Shown piece after piece: positions 25,648 through 35,313 of a stretch of DNA of 64,000 nt. The position numbers and the translations under genes are program-made. Numbering within the stretch: the first letter of the stretch is position 1; each line of letters starts with the position of its first letter. The notes under the pieces are model-generated. The model was not told where the DNA came from and searched no databases. It saw nothing but the letters and a program-made list of their open reading frames with translations. Source of the stretch: an uncultured Alphaproteobacteria bacterium (GTDB taxonomy: Bacteria > Pseudomonadota > Alphaproteobacteria > Rhodospirillales > Rhodospirillaceae); contig LT599022.1 in assembly GCA_900079695.1 (NCBI GenBank), positions 3,248,929 to 3,312,928 of the forward strand. Direction: 5' to 3'.

Positions 25648-26135
25648 TGGCCACCGCTCTCGCGATCGTTCTCTTCGGCGTCGCCTTCGGGCTGTGGCGC
25701 CGGTGGCTCGGCGGCTGGGGCGGACATTGGTCCAAGCCCCTCAAGATCGCCGTGCTTGCGGTGCTCACCGTCGCCGCCTGGTGGCCGCTGCCGCCGGTCT
25801 CGGCGCTGGTGCCGTTCGGGCTGCTGTGCATTTGGTTCCTGGTCCGGGGCGACAACGGCGGCAACGGCCATCCGATCCGCCGCTATGGCCCGGGCGGACT
25901 CGGCTACCTGCTCGAACCCTACGCCGCGCGAATCCCCGCGATGCCGTGGATCGGCGTCAAGGCCGGGGCCTACACCGAGGTCGGCGAACTCTGGCTCGGC
26001 TTCGCCACCGGCGCGGCGTTCCGCTGGTTCAGCTCCACCGAGTTCGCAGACGTTCATGTGAAGGCGCTGTCCGCGCACCTAGTCGAACTGGCGGGCGAGG
26101 CGATCCAGTTCATCGCCAGCCTCTCGTCGGTATAA
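25647..26135 (+). CDS. phage membrane protein, uncharacterised
   Basis: A 162-residue protein with a hydrophobic N-terminal segment (residues 2-14) and a long hydrophobic region (about 27-66) that can form two more membrane helices, followed by a soluble C-terminal half. It is the last gene of the fibre operon. Holins and spanin-like proteins can sit at such places, but no lysis enzyme accompanies it and no holin family is recognisable, so I give no function. Confidence 0.6.
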   Translation: MATALAIVLFGVAFGLWRRWLGGWGGHWSKPLKIAVLAVLTVAAWWPLPPVSALVPFGLLCIWFLVRGDNGGNGHPIRRYGPGGLGYLLEPYAARIPAMPWIGVKAGAYTEVGELWLGFATGAAFRWFSSTEFADVHVKALSAHLVELAGEAIQFIASLSSV

Positions 26136-26169
26136 CCGCGCTGACGAAGCCGGGATCAAGGCGATTTGA

Positions 26170-26190
26170 AAGGGGCGTTCAACGCCCCTT
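26170..26190 (+). terminator. terminator hairpin at the end of the prophage late operon
   Basis: A 9-bp perfect stem (26170-26178 with 26182-26190) with a 3-base loop lies 35 bp after the last fibre-operon gene. Only short T stretches follow (CTGATTT), so its strength is uncertain. Confidence 0.55.
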
Positions 26191-26243
26191 CTGATTTGGT
26201 GTAAGGTTCAACTCCTTCCCGCTTCTCTTCCCTGGAGATTCCG

Positions 26244-26750
26244 ATGTCCCGCCTGTCCGTCTTGCTCCTCTCCGGAACCGCTCTTCTCCTCGCCGCGTGC
26301 GGCGACGAAGAAACCCCGCTGTGTAAAGCCATCGACGCAAACCGCGCGGCTTATCGGGCGGCCGAGAAGCAGGAAAACCAAATCGCTCGCGACGCCGCGC
26401 TTAAGAAGGCCGTCTCCGAGGGACGGCAACGCATCGCCGAAGTCGCGAGCGCAGGAGGTTTCAAAGGATGGAAGGCCGAAGTGAAGTCGGTGTCACCCAG
26501 CCTTAAAGGATTGGCGGACGTGAAGCTCACGCTGCCCTGCAAAGGAACCCTGATCGCCGAAGGTGCCGCACCAGGCTCAGATCTCTATAAGCAAGTGGTC
26601 GCCTTGAAGGAGGGAAAAGTCGCCACCTTCGATGGAGCCTTCATCCCGGCTGCCGATGGCAGCGCGCCATACAGAGAGATATCGATCACAGCCTGGGGAG
26701 AGATGACCGATCCCGAGCTGATCGTGCGCTTGTCGTCAATCAAACAGTAG
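26244..26750 (+). CDS. small lipoprotein at the right end of the prophage
   Basis: A 168-residue protein with a classic lipoprotein signal: MSRLSVLLLS, then a hydrophobic stretch and a lipobox ending LLAAC, with Cys19 as the lipidated residue. Position +2 after the Cys is Gly, so no inner-membrane retention Asp is present and outer-membrane sorting is likely. The mature part is Lys/Ala/Glu-rich and helical, then beta-rich. GC content looks clearly lower than in its neighbours. It may be a phage cargo gene (moron), for example for surface exclusion, or a host gene next to the insertion. No family is recognised. Confidence 0.7.
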   Translation: MSRLSVLLLSGTALLLAACGDEETPLCKAIDANRAAYRAAEKQENQIARDAALKKAVSEGRQRIAEVASAGGFKGWKAEVKSVSPSLKGLADVKLTLPCKGTLIAEGAAPGSDLYKQVVALKEGKVATFDGAFIPAADGSAPYREISITAWGEMTDPELIVRLSSIKQ

Positions 26751-26779
26751 GCTGCAACCGATTCCGATTCAGTTGCAGC
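26751..26779 (+). terminator. inverted repeat after the lipoprotein gene
   Basis: An 8-bp perfect repeat (26751-26758 with 26772-26779) begins one base after the stop codon, with a 13-base loop and no T-run. It is a weak terminator candidate. Confidence 0.35.
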
Positions 26780-26873
26780 TGACGCTCCGCTTCAATACTC
26801 CAACACCATCTGGCTGCGTCTCCAGGACCAACTGTCGCGCTTCACCGGTGGCTGCGAAAACCACACCCGACAA

Positions 26874-26916
26874 ACCAAAACCCCAGGAAGCCCTGTGTGC
26901 TTCCTGGGGTTTTGGT
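26874..26916 (-). terminator. terminator of the tRNA-Arg gene
   Basis: A 17-bp perfect inverted repeat (26874-26890 with 26900-26916) has a 9-base loop. On the minus strand the stem ends in TTTTGG and TTTG, acting as a U-tract. The 5' arm overlaps the CCA end and discriminator base of the tRNA, so folding of the terminator competes with the tRNA 3' end. Confidence 0.8.
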
Positions 26917-26989
26917 GCGCCCGGCGGGATTCGAACCCACGACCTTCGGCTTCGGAGGCCGACACTCTATCCATCTGAGCTACGGGCGC
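26913..26989 (-). tRNA. tRNA-Arg (anticodon CCG)
   Basis: Reading the minus strand gives a complete cloverleaf. The acceptor GCGCCCG pairs with CGGGCGC, the D-arm is GCTCAGATGGATAGAGT, and the anticodon stem TCGGC/GCCGA carries the loop CTCCGAA, hence anticodon CCG for the CGG codon. The T-arm is GTGGGTTCGAATCCC, the discriminator is A, and CCA is encoded. It reads toward the prophage. Tyrosine-recombinase elements often insert at tRNA ends, but the adjacent prophage is a transposing phage, so the proximity is probably incidental. Confidence 0.96.
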
Positions 26990-27033
26990 GCAGAGGGGCG
27001 GACTTTAGCAATCCGTCCGCTCCGGAACAACTG

Positions 27034-28020
27034 TTAAATCGTCACCACGCGCGGCGGCTCGGGTTGGGCGGCGACCGGGGGCTCGTCGCGGGTGAGGCGC
27101 AGGAACACCTCCTCGAGGTCCGGCTCCACCGTCGAGACGTCGCGGATCTTCAGTCCCGAGCCCGGCAGGGCGTCGAGCAGCGCGGGAATGCCGCCGTCGT
27201 CGCGGTTGACGCGGAAGGCCATGGTGTCGGGCGCGGCGATCTCGGGCATGAACGGCGCGAGGCGCTCCGGCACCGCCGCGAACGCCTCGGCGAAGCGCAC
27301 CACCACCACCTTGTCCTTGAGGCGCGAGAGCAGGCCCTCGCGGCTTTCGCAGGCGACCACCTCGCCCTGCCGCAGAATCGCGATGGTCGAGCAGTTGTCC
27401 TGCGCCTCTTCCAGATAATGCGTGGTGAGGAGAATGGTGCGGCCGAGGGCGTTGAGCTCGTGGATGGTGCGCCAGAGGTGCTGGCGCAGCTCCACGTCGA
27501 CTCCGGCGGTGGGTTCGTCGAGCACCAGGATCTGCGGGTTGTGGACCATCGCCTTGGCGATCAGCAGGCGGCGGCGCATGCCGCCCGAGAGGGTGCGGGC
27601 GTGGGCGTTGGCCTTGTCGGCGAGGCCGACGGTTTCGAGAATCTCGTCGGTGCGGCGCTCCGCCTTGGGGATGCCGTAGTAGCCCGCCTGGACGTCGAGG
27701 GTCTCGCGCGGGGTGAAGAAGGGGTCGAGGTTGAGCTCCTGCGGCACCACCCCGATCGCCCGGCGCGCCTGGCGCGGGTCGGCGTCGATGTCGTGGCCCC
27801 AGATCACCACCCGCCCGGCGCTCTTGTTGACCAGACCGGCCATGATGTTGATCAGGGTCGACTTGCCCGCGCCGTTCGGCCCGAGGAGGGCGAACATCGC
27901 CCCCTTCGGCACGTCGAGGGAGACCGACTTCAGCGCCACCTTGAGGGTCTGGCTGTCGCGCGGCCGATAGGTTTTGGAGACGCCGTCGATGACGATGGCG
28001 GAGGCGGGCGGAGGGGACAT
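27034..28020 (-). CDS. ABC transporter ATP-binding protein (ABC-2 exporter type)
   Basis: A 328-residue ATPase with Walker A GPNGAGKS, the signature LSGGMRRRL, Walker B ILVLDEPTAG and the switch His in LLTTHYLEE. The C-terminal 90 residues are the extra domain seen in DrrA/CcmA/YadG-type exporter ATPases. It would energise an ABC-2 permease exporting a lipid, glycan or drug. The permease usually follows directly, but here only tRNA-Arg and the prophage follow, so the partner is elsewhere or lost. ATG 28020 is preferred because AAGGTG lies 5 bases upstream; an ATG at 28038 is possible. Confidence 0.9.
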   Translation of the reverse strand: MSPPPASAIVIDGVSKTYRPRDSQTLKVALKSVSLDVPKGAMFALLGPNGAGKSTLINIMAGLVNKSAGRVVIWGHDIDADPRQARRAIGVVPQELNLDPFFTPRETLDVQAGYYGIPKAERRTDEILETVGLADKANAHARTLSGGMRRRLLIAKAMVHNPQILVLDEPTAGVDVELRQHLWRTIHELNALGRTILLTTHYLEEAQDNCSTIAILRQGEVVACESREGLLSRLKDKVVVVRFAEAFAAVPERLAPFMPEIAAPDTMAFRVNRDDGGIPALLDALPGSGLKIRDVSTVEPDLEEVFLRLTRDEPPVAAQPEPPRVVTI

Positions 28021-28152
28021 CGGAACACCTTGCATCATGCGCCTAACAGAAAGGCGCGCCGGGTCCGGAAGTCAAGGGCGGCGGGGCGGCTGGCATCCGC
28101 CGCCGCCGCGGTCTATATTGCCGGGAGCTTCGCTTTCCGCCCGAGGATCCGC

Positions 28153-28338
28153 ATGACCAATCCCGCTCCCGTTCCGCTCGCCGACCATGCCCGTTCCGTT
28201 CCCTGCGACGGCGGCGGCGCGCTCGGCCACCCCAGGGTGTTCCTCGAACTCGACAAGGACGGCAAGGTCTGCTGCCCCTACTGCAGCCGCCGCTACGCCA
28301 TGGACGCCGAGGGCCGGATCGTCGAGGTGACCGCGTGA
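28153..28338 (+). CDS. zinc-finger CHCC domain protein
   Basis: A 61-residue protein with the zf-CHCC layout: Cys in VPCDGG, His in LGHPRVFLEL, then VCCPYCSRRY. This is the fold of the mitochondrial complex I subunit NDUFS6 and its alphaproteobacterial relatives. It likely binds one zinc ion. Its stop overlaps the GTG start of polA by 4 bp, so the two are translationally coupled. Its role in the bacterium is unproven. Confidence 0.88.
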   Translation: MTNPAPVPLADHARSVPCDGGGALGHPRVFLELDKDGKVCCPYCSRRYAMDAEGRIVEVTA

Positions 28339-31082
28339 GCCGGGTTCTCCACCTCGTCGACGGCTCCGGCTACATCTTCCGCGCCTATCACGCCCTGCCG
28401 CCGATGACGCGGCCCGACGGCACTCCGGTGAACGCGATCTACGGCTTCACCGCGATGCTGCTGAAGCTGATTTCCGATCTCAAGGCCGACCACCTCGCGG
28501 TGATCTTCGATTCCAAGCGCGAGACCTTCCGCAACGCCATCTATCCCGCCTACAAGGCGCAGCGGCCGCCGCCGCCCGAGGACCTGGTGCCGCAGTTCCC
28601 GCTGATCCGCGAGGCGGTCGTGGCGTGCCAGGTGGCGTGTCTGGAGAAGGAGGGGTTCGAGGCCGACGACCTGATCGCCACGCTCGCCACCCGTGCCGCC
28701 GCGGACGGCTGGGACGTGGTGGTGGTGTCTGCGGACAAGGACCTGATGCAGCTCGTCCGCCCCGGCGTGCAGCTCTTCGACCCGATGAAGAACAAGCCGA
28801 TCGACGCCGACGCGGTGCGCGAGAAGTTCGGCGTCGTGCCGGAAAAGGTGATCGACGTGCAGGCGCTTGCCGGGGATTCCTCCGACAACGTGCCGGGGGT
28901 GCCGGGCATCGGCGTGAAGACCGCGGCGCAGTTGATCGAAACCTACGGCGATCTCGAAACCCTGCTCGGCCGCGCCGCCGAGATCACCCAGCCGAAGCGC
29001 CGCCAGAGTCTGATCGACTTCGCCGAACAGGCGCGGATTTCGAAGCGCCTCGTCACGCTCGCCTGCGACGTGCCGCTCGACGTCGGCCCCGACGATCTCA
29101 AGGTGCCGGAGTTCGATCTCGAAAAGCTGCGCGCCTTCCTCGATTCGTACGGTTTCAAGAGCCTGCTCGCGCGCCTGCCGGGGCTGCGGCGCGGCGACGC
29201 GCCCGCAGCCGCCGAGGCGGAGCCGGTGGCCGAGGGGTTCGACCCGTCCGCCTACGGGCTGCTGACCGACGCGGCGGCGCTCGAACGCTTCCTCGCCCGC
29301 GCGGCGGACGTGGGCCGGCTGGTGGTGTCGGTGGAATCCGAGAACCGCCGCCTCGTCGGCCTCGGTCTCGCGATCGCGCCGGGGGAGGCGGTCTACTTGC
29401 CGCTGCGCCACGGCCTGCTCGCCGACGCCGCCCCGGCGGGAACGCTCGACTTCGGCGTCACGCCCGCCGACGCGCCCGCGCAGGTGCCGCTGACGAAGGC
29501 GGTGGAGCTGCTGCGGCCGGTTCTCGCCGATCCCGGCGTGCTGGTGGTCGGGCATGACGTCAAGGCGGCGATGCACGCGCTGGCGGCGGAAGGCCTGACG
29601 GTCGCGGTCGCCGACGACACCATGGTGCTCTCCTATGCCCTCGACGGCGCGGCCCATGGTCACGGCATCGACGAACTGGCGCTGCGGCACTTCGGCCATC
29701 GCGTGGTCTCGCGCGAGGAGCTGTGCGGCAAGGGCCGGTCGCGGGTCGGCTGGGATACCCTCGCGCCCGAGGCGGTGCGGATCTGCGCCGCCGAGACCGC
29801 CGACGTCGTCGGCCGCCTGCATGCGGCGCTGAAGCGGCGTCTGCTGGAGGAACGCCGGGTCGGCGTCTACGAGCGCTTCGACCGGCCGCTGGTGAAGATC
29901 CTTCACGCCATGGAGGCCGAGGGCGTCGCCATCGACAGCGCCGCGCTCGCGGCGATGAGCCGCGACTTCGGCGGCCGCATGGCAGCGCTCGAAGCCGAGT
30001 GCCACCGCTTGGCCGGGGGCGAGTTCAACCTCGGCTCGCCGAAGCAGCTCGGGGAGATCCTGTTCGAGCGCCTGTCGCTGCCGGGCGGCCGCAAGAGCGG
30101 CAAGACCGGCGCCTGGGGCACCGACGCCGAGGTGCTGGAGGAACTCGCGCTGGTGCACGAACTGCCCGCGCGGATTCTCGACTGGCGGCAGTTGCAGAAG
30201 CTCAAATCCACCTACGCCGATGCGCTGGTGGGGCAGATCTCGCCGGTCGACGGCCGCGTCCACACCACCTTCGCGCTCACCGTCACCGCCACCGGCCGGC
30301 TGTCGTCGATCGATCCCAACCTCCAGAACATCCCGATCCGCACCGAGGAAGGCCGCCGGATCCGCGAGGCGTTCGTCGCCGCGCCGGGCAACGTGCTGGT
30401 CTCGGCCGACTATTCGCAGATCGAGCTCCGGCTGATGGCGCACGTCGGCGAGGTGGCGGCGCTCAAGGCGGCGTTCGCCTCGGGCGAGGACATCCACGCC
30501 GCCACCGCGAGCCAGGTGTTCGGAGTGCCGATCGCGGGGATGGACCCGATGCTGCGCCGCCGCGCCAAGGCGATCAACTTCGGCATCATCTACGGCATTT
30601 CCGCGTTCGGCCTGGCGCGCCAGCTCGGCATCGCCAACGCCGAGGCGAAGGGCTACATCGCCGCGTATTTCGAGAAGTATCCGGAAATCCGCCAGTACAT
30701 GGAATCCACCAAGGAGTTCGCCCGCGCCCACGGGTTCGTGCGCACGCCGTTCGGGCGGGTCTGCGCCACTCCCGGCATCGCCGCCAAGATCCCGGCGCAG
30801 CGCGGCTTTGCCGAGCGCGCCGCGATCAACGCGCCGATCCAGGGCGGCGCGGCGGACATCATGAAGCGGGCGATGATCCGCGTCGACGCCGCGCTGGCGG
30901 ACGCGAACCTCAGGGCCAAGGCGGTGCTTCAGGTTCACGACGAACTGGTGTTCGAGGTGGCCGCGGACGAGGCCGAGGCGCTGATCGCGCTGATCCGCCC
31001 GGAGATGGAGGCGGCCGCCGCGCTCTCGGTGCCGCTGGTGGTGGACGCCCGCCAGGGCCGCACCTGGGCGGCGGCCCACTGA
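28335..31082 (+). CDS. polA: DNA polymerase I, proofreading site degenerate
   Basis: A 915-residue enzyme for Okazaki-fragment processing and repair. Residues 1-290 form the 5' nuclease (FEADDLIATLA and SADKDLMQL acidic clusters, and GDSSDNVPG). Residues about 300-500 form the 3'-5' exonuclease fold, but its metal ligands are replaced. Aligned to the E. coli enzyme, Asp355 becomes Ser332, Asp424 becomes Ala412 and Asp501 becomes Thr488, while only Glu357 (Glu334) remains. Residues about 540-915 form the polymerase, with motif A DYSQIELRLMAH, motif B RRRAKAINFGIIYG and motif C VHDELVFEV all intact. The start is GTG at 28335, overlapping the zinc-finger gene. The protein should polymerise and remove primers but not proofread. 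Confidence 0.97.
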   Translation: MSRVLHLVDGSGYIFRAYHALPPMTRPDGTPVNAIYGFTAMLLKLISDLKADHLAVIFDSKRETFRNAIYPAYKAQRPPPPEDLVPQFPLIREAVVACQVACLEKEGFEADDLIATLATRAAADGWDVVVVSADKDLMQLVRPGVQLFDPMKNKPIDADAVREKFGVVPEKVIDVQALAGDSSDNVPGVPGIGVKTAAQLIETYGDLETLLGRAAEITQPKRRQSLIDFAEQARISKRLVTLACDVPLDVGPDDLKVPEFDLEKLRAFLDSYGFKSLLARLPGLRRGDAPAAAEAEPVAEGFDPSAYGLLTDAAALERFLARAADVGRLVVSVESENRRLVGLGLAIAPGEAVYLPLRHGLLADAAPAGTLDFGVTPADAPAQVPLTKAVELLRPVLADPGVLVVGHDVKAAMHALAAEGLTVAVADDTMVLSYALDGAAHGHGIDELALRHFGHRVVSREELCGKGRSRVGWDTLAPEAVRICAAETADVVGRLHAALKRRLLEERRVGVYERFDRPLVKILHAMEAEGVAIDSAALAAMSRDFGGRMAALEAECHRLAGGEFNLGSPKQLGEILFERLSLPGGRKSGKTGAWGTDAEVLEELALVHELPARILDWRQLQKLKSTYADALVGQISPVDGRVHTTFALTVTATGRLSSIDPNLQNIPIRTEEGRRIREAFVAAPGNVLVSADYSQIELRLMAHVGEVAALKAAFASGEDIHAATASQVFGVPIAGMDPMLRRRAKAINFGIIYGISAFGLARQLGIANAEAKGYIAAYFEKYPEIRQYMESTKEFARAHGFVRTPFGRVCATPGIAAKIPAQRGFAERAAINAPIQGGAADIMKRAMIRVDAALADANLRAKAVLQVHDELVFEVAADEAEALIALIRPEMEAAAALSVPLVVDARQGRTWAAAH

Positions 31083-31099
31083 AACGGGATTGCGGTCGC

Positions 31100-31125
31100 G
31101 GGGCCGGGGGCGATCCTCCGGCCCC
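31100..31125. terminator. shared hairpin between convergent polA and rnk-like genes
   Basis: An 8-bp GC-only stem (31100-31107 with 31118-31125) with a 10-base loop lies between the two convergent stops. There is no clear T-run on either side, so it is probably a weak bidirectional terminator. Confidence 0.5.
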
Positions 31126-31133
31126 GGGTTCGC

Positions 31134-31532
31134 TCAGTTCTCGACCGCGACGACGGTGAGGCTGCGGCTGCGGCCGTCGCGCGCGGTCCAGCCGATCGAC
31201 TGGCCGACGCGGAGGCCGATCAGCGCGGTTCCCACCGGCGTCAGCACCGAGATCCGCCCGGCGCCGATATCCGCTTCGGCGGGGTAGACCAGGGTGACGC
31301 GACGGGCGGGCCCGGCGTCGCTCTCGAAGGTGACGGTCGACCCCATCCGTACCACGTCGGCGGGCATGCGCTCGGTGGGAACGACGCGGCCGCGGTCGAG
31401 TTCGGCGCGCAGCTCGTCGGCGACATCGAGGTCCCAGTCGCGCCCGGCCTCGGCGAGGCGGGCGAGACGGTCGAAGTCGCACTCGGCGAGCACGATCTTG
31501 GGCAAAGGCGGAGACTTGCTGAGGCGGGGCAT
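31134..31532 (-). CDS. Rnk/GreA C-terminal domain regulator
   Basis: A 132-residue protein with a short N-terminal helical part and the GreA/Rnk C-terminal FKBP-like domain. Markers are VVRMGSTVTFE, RRVTLVYPAEAD, ISVLTPVGTALIGL and GQSIGW. It lacks the GreA coiled coil needed for transcript cleavage, so an Rnk-type RNA polymerase-binding regulator is likely. The ATG at 31532 has CAGGAG upstream. It is transcribed on the same strand as prsR and has a roughly 200-base leader with its own promoter candidate. Confidence 0.85.
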   Translation of the reverse strand: MPRLSKSPPLPKIVLAECDFDRLARLAEAGRDWDLDVADELRAELDRGRVVPTERMPADVVRMGSTVTFESDAGPARRVTLVYPAEADIGAGRISVLTPVGTALIGLRVGQSIGWTARDGRSRSLTVVAVEN

Positions 31533-31683
31533 GGAAACGCTCCTGCAATACGGCGCGCACGCGGGCGAGCCGGGAATCACGAAGAAATTTGCTAGGGTGC
31601 GCCGTGGGAAGAGGCCGGGCCGCGGTCGGCGGCAAAGGCCGAGACACCCCCGAAGCCCGGGGGCGCAAGGGCCGGGCTCGGGG

Positions 31684-31740
31684 CTAGCTGCCTGCGAGAA
31701 TGCGGCAGAAGCGAACGGTGATGGCGTGCATCGTTTTCAT
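31684..31740 (-). CDS. possible 18-codon leader peptide upstream of the rnk-like gene
   Basis: On the minus strand an ATG-started frame of 18 codons (MKTMHAITVRFCRILAGS) lies just after a promoter-like element and ahead of a GC-rich hairpin. A GAGGG sits close to the first ATG and about 10 bases before the second. There is no run of one amino acid, so classical amino-acid attenuation is not indicated. It may simply be an untranslated leader segment. Confidence 0.3.
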   Translation of the reverse strand: MKTMHAITVRFCRILAGS

Positions 31741-31745
31741 ACCCT

Positions 31746-31774
31746 CAGAGTCGCAGATCGTGCGCGATTGTCAA
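31746..31774 (-). promoter_or_regulatory. sigma-70-type promoter candidate for the rnk-like gene
   Basis: The minus strand has a perfect TTGACA (-35; plus positions 31769-31774) and, 17 bases downstream, a weak -10 hexamer ACTCTG. It lies just after the prsR stop codon, so the rnk-like gene need not depend on prsR transcription. Confidence 0.45.
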
Positions 31775-31805
31775 GCGAACGCAATCGCCCGGGGGTGCCG
31801 GGCGG

Positions 31806-33168
<1,363 letters not shown>

Positions 33169-33188
<20 letters not shown>

Positions 33189-35313
33189 GCAGACGCTCTT
33201 GATTGGAGGCGAGGTCCGGGTTTTCGGCACGGCGGAGGATCACCCGCATCGTCGTGCCTTGTCCGGCGTTGCTGTCGACGTCGAGCCGCCCGCCCATCTC
33301 GCGCACCGTCTTGAGCGCCTGGAACGCGCCGATGCCCGAGCCGGTCGGCTTGCTGGTGCCGAGGGGGCGGAACAGGTGGTCGCAGATGAACTGCGGCGTC
33401 ATTCCCGGCCCGTTGTCGATCACCTCGATCACCGCCTCGGCGGCGGAGGCGGAAACCGCGACCCGGATCGCGCCGTTTTCGCCCACCGCCTCGACGGCGT
33501 TCTGGATCAGGTGGTCGAGCACGGTGACGACGCCGGTTTCGGTGCCGATCGCGCGCACGTCGGCGGCGGCGGTGGCGATGCCGAGCTGCGGGAACGCGGC
33601 GCGCCAGCGGTCCACCACGTGCGCCACCACCGCCACCAGCGCGATCTCCTGCGGTTTCGCGGCTTCGGCGGCGGCGGCCCCGGCGCGGGGGTCGGCGGCG
33701 AGCTGCGCGAGCATCCCGCGCAGGCGGTCGGCGGCGTTGCCCACCGCCTCGATCATGTCCTTCTGGAACTCCGGGTTGTCGCCATGGCGCAGGGCGTTCT
33801 GGCGCAGCAGGCTCATCTGCCCGGCGACGTTCTTGATGTCGTGCATCACGAACGCGACGCGGCGGTTGATGTCGGCGAACTTCTGCGCGTCGCCGAGTTC
33901 GCGCGAGGCGCGCTCCTCGGCGAGGTAGGAGGCCGCCTGCGCGCCGACCGTCTTCAGCAGGTCGAAATCCTCCCAGCCGAGGCTGCGGCGGCCGCCGGGC
34001 GGCGGCGCGAGGACGATGAAGGCTTCGAGGGTGTGGTTGTGGATCAGCGGCACGACGATCCACGCCTGGTTGGCGCGGTCGAGCTCGGCGAGCCAGTCCG
34101 GCAGCGACAGCCCGCCGTAGAACGCCGGGTCGCGCAGGCATTGGCGGGTATCGACGATCCAGGTGGTGTCGAACATGTAGCGCGGCAGGTCGTCCTCGAC
34201 GCCGACGATCGGGTGGCGGCCCTCGGTGACGTTCAACATCGCCATCGGCACGTAGGCGGCGGTCGGCTGTTGCAGCGCCCAGAGGGTGCCGGAACGGCAG
34301 TCGAGCGCGCCCGCCACCGCCTGAAGGGTGCGGAGGTGAAGGTTCTCGCGTGCGTCGCGGTCGGCCATCTTGCCGATGAAGTCGAGCCAGACCGTGCGGT
34401 AGTCGTACTTCAGGCGGAAGAAGTGTTTCGAGATGAACACGCTCGTCCGCGCGCGCACCGAAGCGGATTGGAGCACCACCACCAGAAGGACGAGCGCGGT
34501 GACGAGAAAGGCGATCTCGAACGCAGGGCCCCAGCTCCCCGAATGCAGGCGCAGATATTCGCCCGCCACCGAGGTGGTGACGAGGTAGAAGCCCGAGCCG
34601 GTGAGCGCCGCCGAGTGGAACACCACGGTGCGCGAGAGGGTGACGTCGCCGCGCCACTTGCGGCCGCGCAGCATTGCCGCGAGGATGAACAGCGCTCCGG
34701 CGCCCGCGACGTAGCCGCGCACGGCGATGAACAGCGGGTCGATGCGCGAACTGCCGAGCAGGCTGGCGTAGAAGAACAGGTCGTAGACCACCACCAGGCC
34801 GATGCCGAGGCAGAGCGTCTGCATCCGGCCGCGGCTGCGGTCGTCGGCGTTGCGCAGCAGGTTTTCGAGCAGCAGCAGGGTGGCGATCGCCACCGAGATC
34901 TGCCAGAAGCCGATCAGCGCGCTGGGGCCGAAGCCGGTGGCGAACAGCACGCCGAAGCCGGTGACGCAGAGCGCCGCGCACAGCATCCAGAAGCGCTCGC
35001 GCGCGCGGTTCTTGAGATTGAGCCGTTGCCAGAATCCCGCCGACGCGCCGAGCGAGACGCAGAAGAACATCAGCCAGGAGATCGAGCGCGCGGTTTCGGC
35101 GATCGCTGCGACCACGCCCGCGACGGCGGAAACCTGAGCGAGGGCGAGCGCCGCGGCCCACAGGGCGGTGACGCCGCAGGATATCGCCATCACCTGCTTG
35201 CGCGGCCGGGCGAAACCGCTGCGCGCCGCGGCGAGCGCGGCCAGTGCGTAGGCCACGGTGCAAAAAAAGTATCCTACGGTCCGCGCATCGGCTTCGGTCC
35301 AGCCATCGACCAT
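33169..35313 (-). CDS. prsK: PEP-CTERM system histidine kinase PrsK
   Basis: A 714-residue membrane kinase. The first 280 residues contain about eight to ten hydrophobic segments. A GAF-like sensory domain occupies about 320-470. The kinase core follows: His491 in FVMHDIKNVAG, N-box HLIQNAVEAV, G1 DNGPGM and G2 TGSGIGAF. The HDIKN form of the H-box and the multi-spanning N-terminus are typical of PrsK. It should phosphorylate PrsR, encoded directly downstream with overlap. The signal sensed is unknown. Confidence 0.93.

Noticed and set aside
26838-26860. MuA-like end-binding site (CGCTTCAC, 7 bases, TGCGAAAA)
   Set aside because: The halves resemble the Mu consensus, but the spacer is one base too long and the orientation is that of a left end, not the right end expected here.
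26913-26989. tRNA-Arg as the attachment site of the prophage
   Set aside because: The phage encodes a Mu-type transposase and no tyrosine integrase. No duplicated tRNA fragment was seen.
28293-31079. 928-residue minus-strand frame opposite polA
   Set aside because: Antisense shadow. polA motifs on the plus strand are unmistakable.
31620-31730. Resemblance to a cyclic di-GMP riboswitch on the plus strand (GGCAAA, CGCAA and CTGCC elements)
   Set aside because: The conserved core spacing does not fit, no gene follows in that direction for a long distance, and the GC-rich stems are explained by the leader on the opposite strand.
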